A stretch of DNA of 64,000 bases. It comes from Aliisedimentitalea scapharcae. GTDB taxonomy: Bacteria; Pseudomonadota; Alphaproteobacteria; Rhodobacterales; Rhodobacteraceae. Of the stretch, positions 60,650-64,000 are shown piece after piece. Position 1 is the stretch's first letter, and every line of letters starts with the position of its first letter. Location of the stretch: assembly GCF_045277565.1 (NCBI RefSeq), contig NZ_CP123584.1, positions 2,356,001 through 2,420,000 of the forward strand, written 5' to 3'. Made by a program: the position numbers and the translations under genes. Under the pieces are notes generated by a model. The model was not told where the DNA came from, did not search any database, and was given only the letters and a program-made list of their open reading frames with translations.

Positions 60650-61152
60650 GCCGCAACTTCCTTGGCAATCAGCTCTTCTCCGCGCAGCAGTTCACGCACT
60701 TCGACCTGATCGGTGTCAAAAGCGGCCTTCAGCACGTCAACAGCTTTCCATGGTTCTGCATCGCCACACATGAACACGTCAAACGCGCCATAGCCGATTT
60801 CCGGCCATGTGTGCACCGAGATGTGGCTTTCGGCCAGAACGGCCACGCCAGACACGCCCTGAGGCGAGAATTTATGGGTGTGGATGTGCAGCAGCGTTGC
60901 ACCACAAACATCAACGCAATCACGGAACGCCTGCTGGATGCGGGTTTCGCAGTCCAGGCCTGTTCCCTTCATCACTTCGATGATCAGGTGGGTTCCGGCA
61001 AAAATCTTGCCGTCACGACGGATAAAGTGATCTTCGCGATCTGCTTCTACAACAGCATCGATGTTCGCAGCCGTCAGACTGCGTGTGGTATCTTCCTCTT
61101 GGGCGCCTGTCTCCAGACCGATCCCCAGTTGGAAGAGGTTGGCGTCCTTCAT
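60646..61152 (-). CDS. speD: S-adenosylmethionine decarboxylase proenzyme
   Basis: The 168-aa pyruvoyl enzyme has the self-processing site in LAESHISVHTWPEIGYGAFD: cleavage before Ser generates the pyruvoyl group. Also visible are ADREDHFIRRDGKIFAGTHLI and CGATLLHIHTHKFSPQGVSG. It belongs to the short prokaryotic class 1 type. The ATG at 61152 has GAAGGGGAG upstream; the open frame reaches ten codons further but without support. It forms an operon with speE. Confidence 0.95.
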   Translation of the reverse strand: MKDANLFQLGIGLETGAQEEDTTRSLTAANIDAVVEADREDHFIRRDGKIFAGTHLIIEVMKGTGLDCETRIQQAFRDCVDVCGATLLHIHTHKFSPQGVSGVAVLAESHISVHTWPEIGYGAFDVFMCGDAEPWKAVDVLKAAFDTDQVEVRELLRGEELIAKEVAA

Positions 61153-61317
61153 GACACTCCCCTTCGTTCCAGTAGATGACAATCCAGCCGGCCCTTAGCG
61201 CCCCCCCGAATAAGAGTTCAGGGTTGGGATCGGTACCGAAAGTGAGGCGCAGATATGGCGCATCCCGGATTCGATCAAGCAAATTCTTTGGTTTGCTGTG
61301 GAAAACTTGCCACAGGC

Positions 61318-61345
61318 AAAAAAAGGGCCGGGGTTTCCCCCGGCC
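61318..61345 (-). terminator. Strong terminator after the DUF1127 gene
   Basis: On the minus strand GGCCGGGG (61345-61338), a GAAA tetraloop, and CCCCGGCC (61333-61326) form a perfect 8-bp stem, then C and seven Ts (61324-61318). It is one of the cleanest terminators in the window and lies 28 bp past the DUF1127 stop. The rest of 61153-61317 shows no gene. Confidence 0.9.
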
Positions 61346-61372
61346 GTCAGGTGGTTCTGGCTATCCCGGGGA

Positions 61373-61606
61373 TCATGGGCGCCAGAACGGAAGAGTCGCT
61401 TGATAATGTGCCTCGGCGCGGGTCAGCCCGATGTCCTGCAACTGTTCGGGCGTCAGGTGACGCAGATGTTTGCGTGTGCGTTGGCGCAGGGTCCATTTGG
61501 TGACCAGGACTGCGAAACCGACGGCCCATTGCGCCAGAACGGGCAGGGCAGGGCGGCTGTTGAGGTAAGCCATATGGGGGGAGGCTATGTGTGCAGTGTT
61601 GGTCAT
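61373..61606 (-). CDS. DUF1127-family small protein
   Basis: The 77-aa protein has a hydrophobic/basic middle (LAQWAVGFAVLVTKWTLRQR) and the DUF1127 (YjiS-like) end TRKHLRHLTPEQLQDIGLTR. Small DUF1127 proteins in alphaproteobacteria influence RNA turnover and phosphate or stress responses (established for a few members only). The open frame extends far upstream, antisense to the MocR gene, so the start was set at the ATG at 61606; a second ATG at residue 12 is possible. It is divergent from the MocR gene and followed by a strong terminator. Confidence 0.85.
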   Translation of the reverse strand: MTNTAHIASPHMAYLNSRPALPVLAQWAVGFAVLVTKWTLRQRTRKHLRHLTPEQLQDIGLTRAEAHYQATLPFWRP

Positions 61607-61624
61607 CTTGGTGGTCCCGTAAAT

Positions 61625-61773
61625 TGTATTGATACATTCCTGTAGATTTGCTACAAAGATTTGATACAATGAATCACATATGTCGTCCAAGGAAGGATTG
61701 TAATGGATACAATTTGGCCGGAGACGCTCGGAAAAGCGAGCGGTCCTAAGTACAAGATTGTATCGGATACAAT
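61625..61773. promoter_or_regulatory. Cluster of TGTAT/ATACA inverted repeats around the MocR start
   Basis: Inverted repeats are TGTAT-TG-ATACA (61625-61636), TGTAG-ATTTG-CTACA (61641-61655), ATTGTA-ATGGA-TACAAT (61697-61713, over the start codon) and ATTGTATC-G-GATACAAT (61757-61773, inside the gene). A single GATACAAT stands at 61663-61670. Positions suggest operators for the MocR protein controlling itself and the divergent DUF1127 gene. Confidence 0.6.
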
Positions 61774-63109
61774 TCGCAAGGCGATTGATCAGGGTGCATT
61801 GGAAACCGGAGCCAAGCTGCCGCCGGTACGTGAATTGGCCTATCGGCTCAGCATAACGCCGGGCACAGTCGCGCGCGCCTATACGGTGCTGACCGAAGAA
61901 GGCGTGTTGCAGGCCGAAGTCGGCCGCGGGACCTTTGTGGCGGATCCGGTCAAACCAACACCGGATGATGTCTGGGCACGGCAGCTGGATTTGACTGGCG
62001 GCAAACCTGGCAACATGGTCAGCCTGTTCAGCCCGCGATTGCCGGATGTCGGTCAAGTGTCTGCTCTGCGCGAAGCGTTGGTCAAGGTCGCGGAAACAAC
62101 AGATCCGCATGATTTTCTGAACTACCCGACACGCAGCGCGTATCGGGCCACCCGTCAGGCAGCCGTGGATTGGCTGTCGGATTTGCCACTGGGGTCGTTG
62201 ACCGATCGGGATCTGGTTTTGACCCACGGGGGACAGAATGGGTTGCTGGTTACTTTGCAGACCATTCTGTATGGACCCAATCCGGTCGTTTTGGTCGAAG
62301 ACCTGTCTTATGCCGGGTTCCGGCGTGCTGCTGATCTGTTGCGCGCGCAGGTGGTGGGTGTTGAAATGGATGAACAGGGGATCATTCCTGAATCGCTGGA
62401 GATGATGGCGCGCCGCACCCGGGCGCAGGTGGTCTGCACATCCCCCGAGGTACATAATCCGACCGGTGCCCACACACCGCTGGCCCGACGCAAGGAAATT
62501 GTGGATGTGGCGCGGCGGTTGGACCTGCAGATTGTCGAGGATGATTGTTACCGCGTCGGAGAGGCACGCGCGCCCAGTTATCGGGCGCTGGCCCCGGAAC
62601 GTGGATGGCATGTGTCGTCGATTTCCAAGACATTGACACCCGCGTTGCGCGTTGGGTTTGCAATTGCCCCACAGGACAAGGGTCCGGATCTGCGGCGCAC
62701 TGCCGAACACGGGTATTTTGGATTGGCGCAGCCGCTCAAGGAGCTGGTTTTTGTCCTGCTGACCGACCCCAGGACCCGCCAGTTGGCCCGGGACGTCCAG
62801 GCGGTGATCGAAGAATATGTGCGCGTTGCCGTCAACATGCTGGGGGCCTTTGATCTGGTTTGGGATGCAAAGGTTCCATTTGTCTGGCTGCACCTACCGC
62901 CGGGATGGCGTGCAGCAGCGTTCACCCGGGCGGCTGAGGCCGAAGGGGTGCAGATCCGGTCGGCAGATGAATTTGCCCTCCGAGACGGGCGCGCACCCCA
63001 CGCAGTGCGGATCGCGATCAATGGTCAGGTTCCGATTTCCGTGTTCGAAGATGCCATGCAGCGGCTGCGGGCGTTGCTGGACAACCCGCCAGAGCAGATC
63101 AGCGTCTGA
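61703..63109 (+). CDS. MocR-type regulator (GntR helix-turn-helix fused to PLP aminotransferase fold)
   Basis: The 468-aa protein has an N-terminal GntR winged helix (residues about 15-80; LPPVRELAYRLSITPGTVAR, YTVLTEEGVLQAEVGRGTFV) and a C-terminal fold type I aminotransferase domain (about 110-460). The latter includes LTHGGQNGLLVTLQTI, VEDLSYAGFRR, TSPEVHNPTGA, and the probable PLP lysine in SSISKTLTPALRVGF. MocR regulators sense amino-acid or vitamin B6-related effectors. The effector here is unknown. The start codon lies inside an inverted repeat, which fits autoregulation. Confidence 0.93.
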   Translation: MDTIWPETLGKASGPKYKIVSDTIRKAIDQGALETGAKLPPVRELAYRLSITPGTVARAYTVLTEEGVLQAEVGRGTFVADPVKPTPDDVWARQLDLTGGKPGNMVSLFSPRLPDVGQVSALREALVKVAETTDPHDFLNYPTRSAYRATRQAAVDWLSDLPLGSLTDRDLVLTHGGQNGLLVTLQTILYGPNPVVLVEDLSYAGFRRAADLLRAQVVGVEMDEQGIIPESLEMMARRTRAQVVCTSPEVHNPTGAHTPLARRKEIVDVARRLDLQIVEDDCYRVGEARAPSYRALAPERGWHVSSISKTLTPALRVGFAIAPQDKGPDLRRTAEHGYFGLAQPLKELVFVLLTDPRTRQLARDVQAVIEEYVRVAVNMLGAFDLVWDAKVPFVWLHLPPGWRAAAFTRAAEAEGVQIRSADEFALRDGRAPHAVRIAINGQVPISVFEDAMQRLRALLDNPPEQISV

Positions 63110-63178
63110 TTTATGGGGTATTATAATACCTAATTTCTAACCTATTGAAAATGTTTGACTAAAATAGATTTACTGGTG

Positions 63179-63247
63179 TTGACTGGACCAAGGGATCCCC
63201 GTAAACCCCGTCCATCGAATTCGGACGGTTCGCCTGGCGGGCCGTCC
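63179..63247 (+). promoter_or_regulatory. rplM promoter/leader with mutually exclusive hairpins
   Basis: TTGACT (63179-63184) and TAAACC (63202-63207) are 17 bp apart in an AT-rich context and may be the promoter. Downstream, CCGTCC (63208-63213), GGACGG (63223-63228) and CCGTCC (63242-63247) allow the middle segment to pair with either neighbour. Confidence 0.35.
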
Positions 63248-63273
63248 TTCACGTCAAACAGGATTTACCTGCC

Positions 63274-63732
63274 ATGAAAACCTTTTCTGCAACACCTGCA
63301 GATATCGACAAGAAATGGATCCTGATCGACGCCGAAGGCGTTGTTCTGGGCCGTCTGGCGTCGATTGTGGCCATGCGTCTGCGTGGCAAGCATAAAGCGT
63401 CGTTCACTCCGCATATGGATATGGGCGACAACGTCATCATCATCAACGCCGAAAAGATCCAGATGACCGGCAAGAAGCGCGAAGAGCACTTCTACTGGCA
63501 CACGGGTCACCCCGGTGGGATCAAGTCGCGCACCAAACAGCAGATCCTGGACGGCGCTCATCCCGAGCGTGTTGTCATGCAGGCTGTCAAGCGCATGCTG
63601 CCCGGCAACCGTCTGGCGCGCCAGCAGATGACCAACCTGCGTATTTATGCCGGTGATCAGCACCCGCATGAAGCCCAGGCCCCCGAAGTTCTGGACGTCA
63701 AGTCCATGAACAAGAAGAACACGCGGAGCTAA
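63274..63732 (+). CDS. rplM: 50S ribosomal protein L13
   Basis: The 152-aa protein carries the L13 signatures WILIDAEGVVLGRLASIVAM, LRGKHKASFTPHMDMGDNVI, RGGLPGTLI-equivalent TGHPGGIKSRTKQQI, VKRMLPGNRLARQQM and LRIYAGDQHPHEAQAPEVLD. It is an early-assembly protein of the large subunit. AGGA precedes the ATG at a slightly long distance. rpsI follows seven bases after the stop, the usual rplM-rpsI operon. Confidence 0.98.
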   Translation: MKTFSATPADIDKKWILIDAEGVVLGRLASIVAMRLRGKHKASFTPHMDMGDNVIIINAEKIQMTGKKREEHFYWHTGHPGGIKSRTKQQILDGAHPERVVMQAVKRMLPGNRLARQQMTNLRIYAGDQHPHEAQAPEVLDVKSMNKKNTRS

Positions 63733-63738
63733 TGACCG

Positions 63739-64000
63739 ATGGTTGATCAGATCAATACTCTCGAAGAGCTGAGCGCCGTCGCAGGCGTCGAAGCAGTGGC
63801 CGAAGAAATCGTTTCGCGCGAACCCGTGCGTGACGAGCTGGGCCGTTCCTATGCCACAGGCAAGCGTAAAGACGCTGTTGCACGCGTTTGGATCAAGCCG
63901 GGTTCCGGCAAGGTCATCGTCAACGGCAAGGACCAGGACAAGTATTTTGCCCGTCCGGTTCTGCAGTTGATCCTGCGCCAGCCATTCCAGGTTGCCGGTG
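63739..64000 (+). CDS. rpsI: 30S ribosomal protein S9, 5' part
   Basis: The frame starts at ATG 63739 (after the rplM stop) and runs off the window end. An alphaproteobacterial N-terminal extension (INTLEELSAVAGVEAVAEE) precedes the S9 core, seen as RSYATGKRKDAVARVWIKPG, VIVNGKDQDKYF and RPVLQLILRQPFQVAG. About 87 codons are present. S9 sits at the head of the small subunit with its C-terminal tail reaching the P site; that part is outside the window. Confidence 0.97.
   Translation, partial: MVDQINTLEELSAVAGVEAVAEEIVSREPVRDELGRSYATGKRKDAVARVWIKPGSGKVIVNGKDQDKYFARPVLQLILRQPFQVAG

Noticed and set aside
61607..62893. Long minus-strand frame continuing upstream of the DUF1127 gene
   Set aside because: It is antisense to the MocR gene; only the last 77 codons match DUF1127.
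1..64000. CRISPR arrays, insertion sequences, prophage or integrative elements
   Set aside because: No regularly spaced repeats, transposase, phage or conjugation genes were seen; xerD is the housekeeping recombinase by length and context.

Overview
The window looks like a chromosomal segment of an alphaproteobacterium of the family Rhodobacteraceae (Roseobacter group). The evidence is the sciP-ctrA pair, a CarD regulator, the uppS-cdsA-dxr-rseP-bamA-lpx block with LpxI and no lpxD, GluQ, TrmFO, a DUF1127 protein, and high-GC coding with many 4-bp ATGA/GTGA gene overlaps. I see no insertion sequence, prophage, CRISPR array, rRNA or functional tRNA. It reads as ordinary core chromosome with a few accessory catabolic and transport loci.

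Layout. 1-1.7 kb: end of an S4-domain gene, fdxA, carD. 1.8-4.4 kb: cobS and cobT (divergent, lower-ligand assembly of cobalamin) and a MocA-like nucleotidyltransferase. 4.5-7.8 kb: a dimethylglycine/sarcosine dehydrogenase-like flavoprotein and an HpcH/HpaI aldolase. 7.8-13.5 kb: a minus-strand run of a 49-aa membrane protein, a 509-aa exported protein, xerD, a CorC-type CBS protein and an MFS carrier, divergent from aroK-aroB. 15.3-19.8 kb: a site-2 protease with CBS domains, then acyl-CoA dehydrogenase plus class III CoA-transferase divergent from a LysR regulator. 20-25.6 kb: ssb, a lytic transglycosylase, a di-haem peroxidase, a GAF-LuxR regulator, a Tat-exported metallo-beta-lactamase-fold protein and a GNAT enzyme. 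25.6-32.1 kb: a peptide-type ABC importer operon. 32.3-34 kb: miaA coupled to an AraC regulator. 34.1-46.5 kb: the long plus-strand translation and envelope block pyrH-frr-uppS-cdsA-dxr-rseP-bamA-ompH-fabZ-lpxA-lpxI-lpxB. 46.6-53.4 kb: mnmA, sciP-ctrA, ligA-recG. 53.4-61.6 kb: a 40-aa peptide gene behind a possible SOS box, a NifU/IscU-like gene, hisI, gluQ plus methyltransferase, trmFO, enoyl-CoA hydratase, a thioesterase, speD-speE and a DUF1127 gene. 61.7-64 kb: a MocR-type regulator, rplM, and the start of rpsI.

How the genes work together. uppS, cdsA, dxr, rseP, bamA, ompH, fabZ, lpxA, lpxI and lpxB form one envelope-biogenesis block covering isoprenoid and phospholipid precursors, outer-membrane protein assembly and lipid A. 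sciP and ctrA are paired cell-cycle regulators, with a near-consensus CtrA box in front of ctrA. speD and speE make spermidine. miaA, mnmA, gluQ and trmFO are four separately placed tRNA-modification genes.

The least explained parts are: (i) three very small membrane-protein genes (49, 41 and 40 aa), one with an exact GTTC-N7-GTTC motif upstream; (ii) an 82-nt nearly self-complementary element between trmFO and the enoyl-CoA hydratase gene, with tRNA-like ends; (iii) a cluster of TGTAT/ATACA inverted repeats around the MocR start; (iv) the 49-aa/509-aa/xerD overlapping gene set; (v) the GAF-LuxR/Tat-metallohydrolase pair. All functional statements are from sequence reading alone; no database search was run.
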